Notes under the pieces: model-generated | Database searches by the model: none | What the model saw: the letters and a program-made list of their open reading frames with translations, nothing else | What the model was told of the DNA's origin: nothing | Assembly (NCBI GenBank): GCA_023393635.1 | Contig: JAEWKT010000051.1 | Coordinates: 1 to 64,000, forward strand | DNA: 64,000 nt | Direction: 5' to 3' | From: Pseudomonadota bacterium | GTDB lineage: Bacteria; Pseudomonadota; Gammaproteobacteria; Pseudomonadales; Moraxellaceae | Program-made: the position numbers and the translations under genes | In this document: one piece after another, positions 35,580 through 44,095 of the stretch | How the letters are laid out: every line of letters begins with the position of its first letter | Numbering within the stretch: position 1 is the stretch's first letter

Positions 35580-36521
35580 TTAAGTTTTTTTACGCGCCCG
35601 TGGATGTGCCTTGTCATACACCTGGGTTAAATGCGCAAAGTCTAAATGTGTATAAATTTGCGTGGTACGAATGTCTGCATGGCCTAGTAACTCCTGCACA
35701 GCACGCAAATCACCACTGCCTGCTAACAAGTGTGAGGCAAAACAATGGCGCAATAAATGCGGATGCAAATGCTGGCTAATCCCTGCGCGTTCGGCCTGTA
35801 TACTGACACGCCGTTCTATTTGTCGTGTACTTAGCATTTTGCCCGAGCGTTCACCAATAAAAATAGCGTTTTCATCGGGTGCAACCCATATATTGCGCAA
35901 TTTCAACCATGCCTGTAAGGCTTCTATTGCTTTACTGCCAACAGGAACCACACGGGTTTTGTTGCCTTTACCCACCACAGTGACCAGATTACGGCCTAGG
36001 TCGAGCTGATTCAGGGTTAGTTTTGCCAATTCAGTCAGACGTAAGCCACTGCTATAAAACAGCTCTAAAATGGCTTTGTCACGGCACCAGAGCTGTGCTT
36101 CCCGTGGTTTTTCTGGCGCAGCTTGATCCAGGATTTGCGGCATGATTTCAGCGTCCATCATGCCAGGTAACGGACGGCTTGGACGTTGAATGGCAAAATC
36201 CAGAGCAAAATTATGGCGAATGATGTCTTCTTCTACAAGCCACTCGGCAAAGCTGCGTACCGCAGATAGTTCACGTTGCAAGCTACTGCTGGAAATACGG
36301 TCTACTTCAAGGCGCTGGGCAGCAAACTGACGCAAGGTATGGTGGGTTACCTGGGTTAAATCAATGCATTTACAGGATAAAAACACCGTAAACTGGCATA
36401 AATCACGGTGATAGGCTTTGCGCGTATGAAAGGATAAATTTAACCGTGTTAAGGCACTGATCCATTGCTGTACCAGCTCGGTTAAATCAGGTGGTGTGAT
36501 TGGCAGTGCATGTTGGGTCAA
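35580..36521 (-). CDS. xerC: Tyrosine recombinase XerC
   Basis: The 313-residue enzyme resolves chromosome dimers at dif with XerD. It has an N-terminal SAM-like core-binding domain (about residues 8-95) and a catalytic domain with Arg in YSSGLRLTEL, Lys in VVGKGNKTR, HLLRHCFASHLL (His-x-x-Arg), LGHADIRTTQIYTH (His and the nucleophile Tyr). It sits in the usual dapF-xerC order, 40 bp after dapF. This context makes it the housekeeping recombinase, not a phage integrase. Confidence 0.94.
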   Translation of the reverse strand: MTQHALPITPPDLTELVQQWISALTRLNLSFHTRKAYHRDLCQFTVFLSCKCIDLTQVTHHTLRQFAAQRLEVDRISSSSLQRELSAVRSFAEWLVEEDIIRHNFALDFAIQRPSRPLPGMMDAEIMPQILDQAAPEKPREAQLWCRDKAILELFYSSGLRLTELAKLTLNQLDLGRNLVTVVGKGNKTRVVPVGSKAIEALQAWLKLRNIWVAPDENAIFIGERSGKMLSTRQIERRVSIQAERAGISQHLHPHLLRHCFASHLLAGSGDLRAVQELLGHADIRTTQIYTHLDFAHLTQVYDKAHPRARKKT

Positions 36522-36561
36522 TGATTTATCCTATATCAATATTGCTTAAGGCTAAGCAGGA

Positions 36562-37437
36562 CTACTCTTCTTCGTGTTCAGCCACATAAAAATCATACGG
36601 ATTAAATGAGCCTTCAAACGTGGTGGCTGTAGGCCCTGTCATCCAGACGTTATCATTGGGTTGCCATTGAATTAATAAAGGCCCACCCGCCAAATACACG
36701 CGAACTTCTGGGTCAAGCAAGCCACGGCGAATGCCACTCACTACTGCGGCACACGCACCTGTACCACACGCCAAGGTTTCTCCTACCCCACGCTCAAATA
36801 CACGCAAGCGTACTTCGCCGCGATTGACTATTTGCATAAAGCCCACGTTAACGCGCTCTGGAAACAAGGCATGTGATTCTAATGCAGGCCCAATGGTGGC
36901 AACTGGTGCCGTTAAAATATCATCAACCAGCAGCACCGTATGCGGATTGCCCATATTGACCACATCAAGCTCAAGGGTTTGATCCAGCACCTGCACCCGA
37001 TAAGTCCCTTGTTGTGATAAGGGTTTGAGCTGATCTGCCTTAAAAGGAATTTGCTCAGGCAAAAAGCGTGGTTCACCCATATTGACGCGTACCCAGCCTG
37101 TACTGTTAATTTCTGGCTCAACCACACCACTTTTAGTTTCTACTTTAATTCTGGTTTTTTTAGTGAGGTGGCGTTCATGCACAAAACGGGCAAAACAACG
37201 CACGCCATTACCACACTGCTCTACTTCAGAGCCATCAGCATTAAAAATCCGATATTTAAAATCAACATCGGGACGCGCTGGCGGCTCTACTACCAATAAC
37301 TGATCAAAGCCAACACCAAAATTACGGTGTCCCAAGCGGCGAATAAGCTCAGGATGTAAGGTCATGCGCTGTGTGACCAGATCAATCACCATAAAGTCGT
37401 TGCCTAGCCCATGCATTTTACTAAACTGAATACGCAT
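36562..37437 (-). CDS. dapF: Diaminopimelate epimerase
   Basis: The 291-residue enzyme converts LL- to meso-diaminopimelate. It starts MRIQFSKMHGLGNDFMVID and has both active-site cysteines: CGNGVRCFARF (about residues 76-86) and ETLACGTGACAA (about 222-233). These are the DapF signatures. It lies 3 bp downstream of lysA, so the two are cotranscribed. It feeds the lysine and peptidoglycan pathways. Confidence 0.97.
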   Translation of the reverse strand: MRIQFSKMHGLGNDFMVIDLVTQRMTLHPELIRRLGHRNFGVGFDQLLVVEPPARPDVDFKYRIFNADGSEVEQCGNGVRCFARFVHERHLTKKTRIKVETKSGVVEPEINSTGWVRVNMGEPRFLPEQIPFKADQLKPLSQQGTYRVQVLDQTLELDVVNMGNPHTVLLVDDILTAPVATIGPALESHALFPERVNVGFMQIVNRGEVRLRVFERGVGETLACGTGACAAVVSGIRRGLLDPEVRVYLAGGPLLIQWQPNDNVWMTGPTATTFEGSFNPYDFYVAEHEEE

Positions 37438-37440
37438 TGA

Positions 37441-38712
37441 TTACTCCGCGGACTGGCTTTTTGGCAGGCATTGTTCTAACTGCCATAAGTCCTGTAACTG
37501 CTCACGCTGACGCACCACATGCGTACTGGTGCCATCTACCATGATCTCGGCAGCGCGTGGCCGTGTGTTGTAATTGCTACTCATCACAAAACCATAAGCA
37601 CCTGCACCCATGACAGCCAGCACATCACCTTCCTGTAAGGATAAATCACGTTCTTTGCCCAAAAAGTCGCCTGTTTCACAAATCGAACCGACTAAATCCC
37701 ATTGCTTGCTGTGCTGTGCATCATCCTGACGGGGCGCGTTCACAGGCACAATATTCATCCATGCCTGATACAGTGATGGACGAATCAAGTCATTCATAGC
37801 CGCATCAATCACCGCAAAATTACGGTGTGATGTAGGTTTGAGTAAATCAACTGTGGTGAGCAATACACCTGCATTGGCACTAATAGCACGGCCAGGTTCC
37901 ATATAAACTTTTAAGCCCAGTTTGCTTAATGCAGGCTGCAAACTTTTTGCATACTCTAAAGGTGTTGGTGGTGTTTCATCGTTATAACGCACCCCAAGTC
38001 CACCACCGATATCAATATGTTTCAGATGAATACCTTGCGCTTTTAGCTGTGCAATCATATTGATAATTTTATCTAACGCGTCAACAAAGGGCTGCGTGGT
38101 GGTGAGCTGAGAACCAATATGACAATCAATGCCAACTACATCCAAACCTTGAAGGCTTGCCGCATATTGATAGGTGTCATATACCGTATCGCTTGGAATC
38201 CCAAATTTGTTTTCTTTTAAACCTGTTGAAATATACGGATGCGTTTGCGCGTCTACATCAGGATTCACCCTTAAGGATACGGGTGCCTTTACCCCTAAAC
38301 GCTGTGCCACACGGTCAATACGGGCAAGCTCGGCATAAGATTCCACGTTAAAGCAAGCAATACCTACCTTTAATGCCTGCTCAATTTCACCTTCAGTTTT
38401 GCCAAGGCCTGAAAATACCACTTTGGCAGGATCTCCTCCTGCCGCCAATACACGGGCAAGCTCGCCACCACTGACAATATCAAAACCTGCACCTAGACGT
38501 GCCAATACATTTAGCACACCGATATTGGAATTGGCCTTTACTGCAAAACAAACCTGATGCTCAATAAAATCAAAAGCCCGATCAAAAGCAGTATAATGTC
38601 GCTCTAATGCTGCGCGCGAATAAACATATAGCGGCGTGCCGTGATTCTTTGCTAGTGTTAATAAAGACACTTGTTCGGCATGCAAAACGCCATCAATACG
38701 CTCAAAACTCAT
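37441..38712 (-). CDS. lysA: Diaminopimelate decarboxylase
   Basis: The 423-residue PLP enzyme makes lysine from meso-diaminopimelate. It has the PLP lysine in VCFAVKANSNIGVL (about residues 55-68), HIGSQLTTTQPF, IGGGLGVRYNDETPP and EPGRAISANAGVLL, and near the C-terminus CETGDFLGKERDL. It sits 21 bp downstream of lptM and 3 bp upstream of dapF. Confidence 0.97.
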   Translation of the reverse strand: MSFERIDGVLHAEQVSLLTLAKNHGTPLYVYSRAALERHYTAFDRAFDFIEHQVCFAVKANSNIGVLNVLARLGAGFDIVSGGELARVLAAGGDPAKVVFSGLGKTEGEIEQALKVGIACFNVESYAELARIDRVAQRLGVKAPVSLRVNPDVDAQTHPYISTGLKENKFGIPSDTVYDTYQYAASLQGLDVVGIDCHIGSQLTTTQPFVDALDKIINMIAQLKAQGIHLKHIDIGGGLGVRYNDETPPTPLEYAKSLQPALSKLGLKVYMEPGRAISANAGVLLTTVDLLKPTSHRNFAVIDAAMNDLIRPSLYQAWMNIVPVNAPRQDDAQHSKQWDLVGSICETGDFLGKERDLSLQEGDVLAVMGAGAYGFVMSSNYNTRPRAAEIMVDGTSTHVVRQREQLQDLWQLEQCLPKSQSAE

Positions 38713-38733
38713 GAGTTAACCTACTTAATAAAA

Positions 38734-38979
38734 TTAATTGACACCATCAAGATCGCTAGTGGACTGATCAATAAAATCAGTTTGGGGCGTGGGTTGCGGC
38801 TCGCCATTGGCTTTTTTAGGCTTTATTAAATAAATCGCCTTATTGTCCTTAGCAGCTTGATCGGACGGTAGAACTAAAGCACCTTTTTGACCACAAGCGG
38901 CCACACCCATGACCAATAAAGCTAATAAAATTACCTGGGTTGCCTTAGCATTGGTTGCTTTTAAAAAGCCCTTGCGCAT
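38734..38979 (-). CDS. lptM: Small lipoprotein LptM (YifL)
   Basis: The 81-residue protein has a lipoprotein signal ending GVAACGQKGALVLP. This is the hallmark of LptM/YifL, which assists maturation of the LptD-LptE lipopolysaccharide translocon in E. coli. The Cys lies at residue 29. The C-terminal part is acidic and low-complexity. Position directly upstream of lysA-dapF is the conserved one. Confidence 0.9.
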   Translation of the reverse strand: MRKGFLKATNAKATQVILLALLVMGVAACGQKGALVLPSDQAAKDNKAIYLIKPKKANGEPQPTPQTDFIDQSTSDLDGVN

Positions 38980-39280
38980 GAGGGTTCCTTAAACTGATTT
39001 TTAAATTGTATCGCAGTATAACCCAAGCAAAATGCACAAATGGGGGTTTTTCAGCAAAGTGATACATTTGCATGGTTGATAAAATAATCTTTGCACAAAA
39101 TAACCAAACTTACAAAACAGCTCAAGCGAACGCTTAGTTGATGGACTGACAGTACCTGCTATTTCTTTTAAAAATAATGACTGTACAAGTAGTAGGTGAA
39201 TAAATTTTGCGCCTATAAAAATTTGACCTGAGCATTGAATAATTCATTTGCCGAATAAACTATTTATAAGGAGCTTCACC
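38980..39280. other. Divergent intergenic region, lptM and FAD/Rieske gene
   Basis: About 300 bp without a gene. It should hold promoters for both directions. AAGCG-AA-CGCTT (39124-39135) is a short inverted repeat; otherwise nothing stands out. Confidence 0.4.
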
Positions 39281-40807
39281 ATGGCCAATTCAAATGGCGC
39301 AACCACCTCTTTATGGCAAGACCTACAACCCAGTATTGCTGCCGATGGCCAGCAAGCTCCCGATATGACAGTAGATGTTTGTGTTGTGGGTGCAGGAATT
39401 AGCGGCCTATCAGTCGCCTATATGCTGAGTCAGGCAGGCAAAAAAGTGGTGGTGCTGGACGATGATGCCATTGGTGGCACCATGACAGCGCGTACCAGTG
39501 CGCATTTAATGAGTGCAATGGATGATCGCTTTTATAAATTAGAACAACTGCATGGTGAAACAGGCGCACAACTTATTGCCGAAAGTCATAGCCGCGCAAT
39601 TGACCATATTGAAGAGATTATTAAAAAAGAAAATATCGATTGTGATTTTAAACGTCTGGACGGCTATCTTTTTGCCCCACCCGACAATACCAATGAGCTA
39701 GATAAAGAACTTGATGCCGCCCATCGGGCTGGTTTAATTGATGTAGAGCGCGTGCCCAGTCCACCGCAACAACCCCAACTTGGCGCTGCTTTGCTATTCC
39801 CCCGACAAGGCGAGTTTCAGCCATTGGCTTATATGGCAGGACTGGCCAAGGCTATTCAGGCTAAAGGGGGTTTACTGTATGATCAAACTCATGTTAGCCA
39901 AATTAATGATGACGACACCCAGCCTTTTGTTACCACATCACATGGTAGCACCATTAAAGCCAGTGCCATTGTAGTAGCCACCAACAGCCCTATTCATAGC
40001 CGTGAATTTGCTCTAAAACAAGCTGCTTATAACACCTACACCATTGCTTTTCGCATTGAGCCAAACTCTATTCGCCCCACGCTGTATTGGGATACTGTAA
40101 CGCCCTATCATTATATTCGGGTTGCCTCAAGCACCGATGGTGAAAACGACATTTTAATGATTGGCGGCGAAGACCATAAAACAGGCCAGGCTGCTGAGCC
40201 TGAAGCACATTTTGAAGCCCTGCATCAATGGGCACGTCAACATTTTCCAGCTATTAAAGAATCTTTGTATGAATGGTCTGGTGAGTGGATTGAACCTATC
40301 GACTCTATTGCCTTTATTGGTTTAAGCCCTTTTCAAAATTCAGTCTATATGGTGACAGGTGACTCTGGCCAAGGCATGACACATGGGACCATTGCTGGCA
40401 TGCTGATTAGCGATTTAATATTAGGAAATAGTAATTCGTGGGCTGATTTGTATAGTCCATCACGGCGTAACCTGCACCTCGCCTCACTTGGCACCATGGT
40501 GAAAGAAGGCGTTAATGCCAATCTGCAATACGCTGATTATTTAAAACCCGCAGATATTCGCTCGCCTGATGAGCTGGCAAATGATGAGGGCGGAACCATG
40601 CAGCACGGCCTGAAAAAAATTGCGGTCTATAAAGATGAAAACGGCCAGGTACATCAATGCAGTGCTATTTGTACGCACTGGAAAGGCGTGGTGCGCTGGA
40701 ATGATGTAGAAAAAACATGGGATTGCCCATGTCATGGTTCACGCTTTGATGCTTATGGCAAGGTGTTTCATGGGCCTGCCAATGAGGATTTGCCGCCTGT
40801 TGATTAA
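39281..40807 (+). CDS. FAD-dependent oxidoreductase with C-terminal Rieske domain
   Basis: The 508-residue protein combines a DAO-type FAD domain with a Rieske [2Fe-2S] domain. The first has the dinucleotide motif VCVVGAGISGLSVAYMLS (about residues 33-50), then VVLDDDAIGGTMTARTSAH, and a late MVTGDSGQGMTHGTIAGML. The second (about 420-508) has CTHWKG and CPCHGSRF, supplying the Cys and His cluster ligands. Such fusions are oxidoreductases of unknown substrate. The first frame codon is a TTG at 39248, but ATG 39281 with AAGGAG (39268-39273) is clearly preferred. Confidence 0.88.
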   Translation: MANSNGATTSLWQDLQPSIAADGQQAPDMTVDVCVVGAGISGLSVAYMLSQAGKKVVVLDDDAIGGTMTARTSAHLMSAMDDRFYKLEQLHGETGAQLIAESHSRAIDHIEEIIKKENIDCDFKRLDGYLFAPPDNTNELDKELDAAHRAGLIDVERVPSPPQQPQLGAALLFPRQGEFQPLAYMAGLAKAIQAKGGLLYDQTHVSQINDDDTQPFVTTSHGSTIKASAIVVATNSPIHSREFALKQAAYNTYTIAFRIEPNSIRPTLYWDTVTPYHYIRVASSTDGENDILMIGGEDHKTGQAAEPEAHFEALHQWARQHFPAIKESLYEWSGEWIEPIDSIAFIGLSPFQNSVYMVTGDSGQGMTHGTIAGMLISDLILGNSNSWADLYSPSRRNLHLASLGTMVKEGVNANLQYADYLKPADIRSPDELANDEGGTMQHGLKKIAVYKDENGQVHQCSAICTHWKGVVRWNDVEKTWDCPCHGSRFDAYGKVFHGPANEDLPPVD

Positions 40808-40912
40808 TTAGATTTTTAAAAATTCTGCAAACCCAGCGTTAATATTATATTGAATGCTGGGTTTTTTATAAGCAAAAAAATAATTAAAGCATTGAATAAT
40901 CCAAGAAGCCGC

Positions 40913-41407
40913 CTAATTAGCAATTCCTTCCACTGCGCAGCCTTTGTAGGTTTTATTGTTGTAATAAACAGTCGCGGTAAAGTCCGTTTTATGATTGCTG
41001 GAATCTGTACAGGCTTGGGTACGAATGTTTAATCCTAATTCTTTACCATCTAGCTGCCCAGTAAACTCTACTCCTTTGGCATAGGCCAGACGCTCTACAT
41101 GAAGTTTGCCATTGGGCAGCTCACTTCCTGCCACGGTGGCCTGATCCAAATCAACGATTACGCGCCAGCTTTGTTTATTACCATATAACGTATATTGCTT
41201 GATGGGCCAGTCTTGTCCGATAGGCTCATCAGAGGACGTGGGCTGACGGTTTGGAATTGTCTGGTTATTTAAAGCAATATTAGCAGTACCTAGGTCTGCT
41301 TTATTAGTCGTGACGTCTGAGTTGTGGTTGTCACTTTGAACAGGTTTATTGCAAGCTGTGACCAAGAACGTTGAGATGAAAACCGTGGCTAAAATTGATT
41401 TATTCAT
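40913..41407 (-). CDS. Small lipoprotein of unknown function (COG3650-like C-terminus)
   Basis: The 164-residue protein starts MNKSILATVFISTFLVTAC, a lipoprotein signal with Cys19. The middle has an Asn/Thr-rich linker, then YTLYGNKQSWRVIVDLDQATVAG, FTGQLDGKELGLNIRTQACTDSSN and YYNNKTYKGCAVEG. The paired cysteines (TQAC, KGC) recall COG3650 lipoproteins. I cannot name a function. An in-frame start at 41560 would begin inside the last CRISPR repeat and is rejected. It lies immediately downstream of the array. Confidence 0.7.
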   Translation of the reverse strand: MNKSILATVFISTFLVTACNKPVQSDNHNSDVTTNKADLGTANIALNNQTIPNRQPTSSDEPIGQDWPIKQYTLYGNKQSWRVIVDLDQATVAGSELPNGKLHVERLAYAKGVEFTGQLDGKELGLNIRTQACTDSSNHKTDFTATVYYNNKTYKGCAVEGIAN

Positions 41408-41529
41408 TTTTTCTCTGAAAGTTGAAACTTGCTTGATTGACTGATTGAAGAATATGTTAGTGCTTGTTAGCAATAGTAAAAACTGTAGAAGCGTTGCGAT
41501 TGGTAACAGGAATATTAATTTCATACATG

Positions 41530-42338
41530 GTAGTAAGCTGCCTACATGGCAGTGAACCACAATTTGAAATTATTGATGTGCCGCAACTATTTCTAAGCTG
41601 CCTACATGGCAGTGAACGGGTTTGGTGTCATTGTGAGTGGTTATAGTATTTTCTAAGCTGCCTACATGGCAGTGAACATCACGCGCCTTGGCTGCTGCTT
41701 GAGTAAAAATTTCTAAGCTGCCTACATGGCAGTGAACGGAGGGTGAGTGATGAAAGACCTTCTGTTGTATTTCTAAGCTGCCTACATGGCAGTGAACATA
41801 ACCAAACTCTTTAGGCGTAACGATCTGTGCTTTCTAAGCTGCCTACATGGCAGTGAACAGTATTTATCCGCGTGAGTCTTAACTTCAATATTTCTAAGCT
41901 GCCTACATGGCAGTGAACAATGCAGTTTTCCAAAACTCTGCACGCTGCTTTTTCTAAGCTGCCTACATGGCAGTGAACGTTTATAAACAAGCGACACGAA
42001 CTCGCTAAGATTTCTAAGCTGCCTACATGGCAGTGAACTGTCTGCATATATTGAATACTTTTCAATGTCATTTCTAAGCTGCCTACATGGCAGTGAACTT
42101 GCTTTTGCTGCACGTTGCGGCACGACTATTTTTCTAAGCTGCCTACATGGCAGTGAACGAGGCTAATTTAAAAAACACTTATGATTATTTTTTCTAAGCT
42201 GCCTACATGGCAGTGAACATACAGGCCACTATCAGCAACGATAGTGTCACTTTCTAAGCTGCCTACATGGCAGTGAACATCATCAGCTAAGTTGCTTGAG
42301 CCGTAATACATTTCTAAGCTGCCTACATGGCAGTGAAC
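41530..42338 (-). CRISPR. Type I-F CRISPR array, 14 repeats and 13 spacers
   Basis: The repeat unit is 28 bp. On the minus strand it starts GTTCACTGCC, has the stem CTGCCATGTAGGCAG (five-base arms), and ends GCTTAGAAA, as in type I-F. Repeats start at 41530, 41590, 41650, 41710, 41770, 41831, 41891, 41951, 42011, 42071, 42131, 42191, 42251 and 42311. All match except the 41530 copy, whose last bases (41530-41533 on the plus strand) diverge. Spacers are 32 bp, except one of 33 bp (41798-41830). The degenerate copy at the left end and the AT-rich leader at the right show transcription is leftward, with the newest spacer at 42279-42310. Confidence 0.98.
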
Positions 42339-42470
42339 AGTAATTTTAAAGCAAAAATATAAGTTACAACAGGCATTTATCATAGATTTTGGCATTTTAC
42401 CCAATCAAAAAATAGCTGGTTGTAACTTATTGATTTTATTAAGATGTTAAAGAATAATAAAAATATTGGG
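42339..42470 (-). promoter_or_regulatory. CRISPR leader
   Basis: The 132-bp gap between cas6f and the first repeat is strongly AT-rich, as a leader should be. It holds a perfect 12-bp inverted repeat: ATAAGTTACAAC (42359-42370) and GTTGTAACTTAT (42419-42430). Between the arms, AATCAAAAAATAG (42403-42415) matches the IHF consensus WATCAANNNNTTR with one mismatch. IHF bends the leader during spacer uptake in type I-F and I-E systems. Confidence 0.75.
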
Positions 42471-43061
42471 TCAAAACTCGGGAACAGAAGATTCCGAGCT
42501 TAACCCATAGGTGCTAAAAATCTGACTGGCAGATTGTTCAGCAGGCTGTCTGGCAATAAATAATTTAAACGGCTGACTGCTGGTTAGACTTTTTAGCTGA
42601 ATAAACGGCAGGTCTGAGGTCGTTACCACATTCTGATAGCGACTCAATGCCTCATCAAAATCAATATCCCCACGCTTTACGCGATGTCGTGCCAGTCGCT
42701 CAGCATTAGTTTTAGGTTGCTTCCGTTTAAAGATAGCATAGCCTATTACCTTGCCTTCTGGTACAGGGCGGATTGAGCTAATGTGTACATAGTCTATTAG
42801 CCGTTCCAGCCATTTTTTAATATTGAGCTGATTTAACTCCTCTTCAGTTTGGGCAAAAAGCCGAAGCTTTGTGCCAAGAAAGCCTATTTTCTTTTCTGGG
42901 TTAAATCGATACTGCGGAAAAGATACACCAACGCTTACTTTTTGTTCCTGATTTTTAGCCTCAACCAAAGCCAAATGTACTTGAGCATAGAATTGTGACC
43001 AAAGCTCATATAAAGAAAAATCGGAGCAATCTAGCAAAGTTAATTCAAGATAATATTTCAT
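42471..43061 (-). CDS. cas6f: Cas6f (Csy4) crRNA-processing endoribonuclease
   Basis: The 196-residue protein aligns well with Pseudomonas Csy4. It starts MKYYLELTLL, and has the catalytic His29 in YAQVHLALVEA. VSVGVSFPQYRF, TNAERLARHRVKRG (the arginine-rich helix that binds the repeat hairpin), DLPFIQLKSLTSSQPFKLFI and a closing YGLS motif follow. Cas6f cuts each repeat 3' of the stem to release crRNAs and stays bound to the handle. It ends the cas operon, 9 bp after cas5fv, next to the leader. Confidence 0.96.
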   Translation of the reverse strand: MKYYLELTLLDCSDFSLYELWSQFYAQVHLALVEAKNQEQKVSVGVSFPQYRFNPEKKIGFLGTKLRLFAQTEEELNQLNIKKWLERLIDYVHISSIRPVPEGKVIGYAIFKRKQPKTNAERLARHRVKRGDIDFDEALSRYQNVVTTSDLPFIQLKSLTSSQPFKLFIARQPAEQSASQIFSTYGLSSESSVPEF

Positions 43062-43070
43062 CAGTTCTCT

Positions 43071-44087
43071 CTAAATCCTTATATCCTTGACATACGCCAG
43101 CCCTTTTTTACCCAAATAAAATGCCGAAACTCCTGCATTTTCAATTTTAAGCTCCAAGTCTCTGGCTCGCTCCTTAGGAATATCTAAATTGATTTCTAGC
43201 TGTCCACTGGCTTTGGTTAGCTTAGAAACAACCTCACCCTCACCTTTTTTCTTTTCTTTAAGCAGATATGGATTTCCCCAAATCAGTTTTTTACTTCCTG
43301 TTGTGTAGCGATCCATAAAGTCCTTTTTGGTAAAACCTCGTTTAGAGATGCCACTCAAGCCGCCACTTTTGGTCAAGCTAGAGGATAAATCAAAATCCTC
43401 TTTTAGCCTTTCAAGCTGCATGTATAAAGCTGAGGTATACAAGCTAATAGGAGTGAGCTGGCCTTTTGAAGTTAACTTATAATCAACTTCTGGAAAAATC
43501 TGCTGAATCTTCTCTAATGCCTGTTTCACCTTGCTTTCTACCTCGACTGGTTTTTCAGCATTTAGCATTTCAAGTTGCTCAATCACCGTAACAGGGTCAA
43601 GTTCAATTTGCTTACTAGAGATAGATTGCTCATTAAGGATAAAGTCCAAAACTTCATCTAACGTTAACCATAAAACTCCCCATAAAGCAGATGAAAAATC
43701 CGACTTAAAAGCAGGATCATTTGCCTTAATCATGCCCGTAAACGAGTTTTGATCAGTGCTGCCTGTTATATTGCGGATATAAACCATTTCCTGAGTGATG
43801 GAAGGTTTATCTACAATATCTGCTTCCTGAAGTTCCTCTTCAATATCAGCAAAATAGTAGTTCGGGTCTTGCCGAGCCTGATACAGTTTACGCTGCTCAC
43901 CGATCAAACGATTCAAAACACCCATGACTGTGTCTTTGGTGATTGAACGCTGGATGAAATTGCCAGCTTGCTTTAGCGTGGTCATTGATCCAATGAAATT
44001 CCGTCCGCCTTTAGGCAAAGGCTCACTATTAGAACCATCCAAAAAAGAATTTCGCCATGAAGATTCATATTCAATAATAATTCTCAT
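43071..44087 (-). CDS. cas5fv: Cas5fv, I-Fv variant Cas5 that replaces the large subunit
   Basis: The 338-residue protein matches the Shewanella putrefaciens Cas5fv pattern as I recall it: MRIIIEYESSWRNSFLDGSN at the N-terminus, TVMGVLNRLIGEQRKLYQAR, GSTDQNSFTGMIK, SGISKRGFTKKDFMDRYTTG, KLIWGNPYLLKEKKKG and a C-terminal ENAGVSAFYLGKKGLAYV. It binds the 5' handle of crRNA. In the known I-Fv complex an extra alpha-helical domain of this protein contacts the target, doing the work of the missing Cas8f. It lies 8 bp after cas7fv. Confidence 0.92.
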   Translation of the reverse strand: MRIIIEYESSWRNSFLDGSNSEPLPKGGRNFIGSMTTLKQAGNFIQRSITKDTVMGVLNRLIGEQRKLYQARQDPNYYFADIEEELQEADIVDKPSITQEMVYIRNITGSTDQNSFTGMIKANDPAFKSDFSSALWGVLWLTLDEVLDFILNEQSISSKQIELDPVTVIEQLEMLNAEKPVEVESKVKQALEKIQQIFPEVDYKLTSKGQLTPISLYTSALYMQLERLKEDFDLSSSLTKSGGLSGISKRGFTKKDFMDRYTTGSKKLIWGNPYLLKEKKKGEGEVVSKLTKASGQLEINLDIPKERARDLELKIENAGVSAFYLGKKGLAYVKDIRI

Positions 44088-44095
44088 AGCCTCAC

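Noticed and set aside
35580..36521. Phage or integron integrase
   Set aside because: The tyrosine recombinase lies in the conserved lysA-dapF-xerC context and has normal XerC length. No attachment repeats or mobile genes are near.
41408..41560. Extended N-terminus of the small lipoprotein reaching into the last CRISPR repeat
   Set aside because: The extension reads the repeat as peptide. The ATG at 41407 begins a clean lipoprotein signal.
41782..42404. Open frames across the CRISPR array with a repeated VHCHVGSLE or SLPCRQLR peptide
   Set aside because: The repeat-plus-spacer period is 60 bp, a multiple of three, so open frames run through by chance. They have no ribosome site or conserved features outside the repeat.
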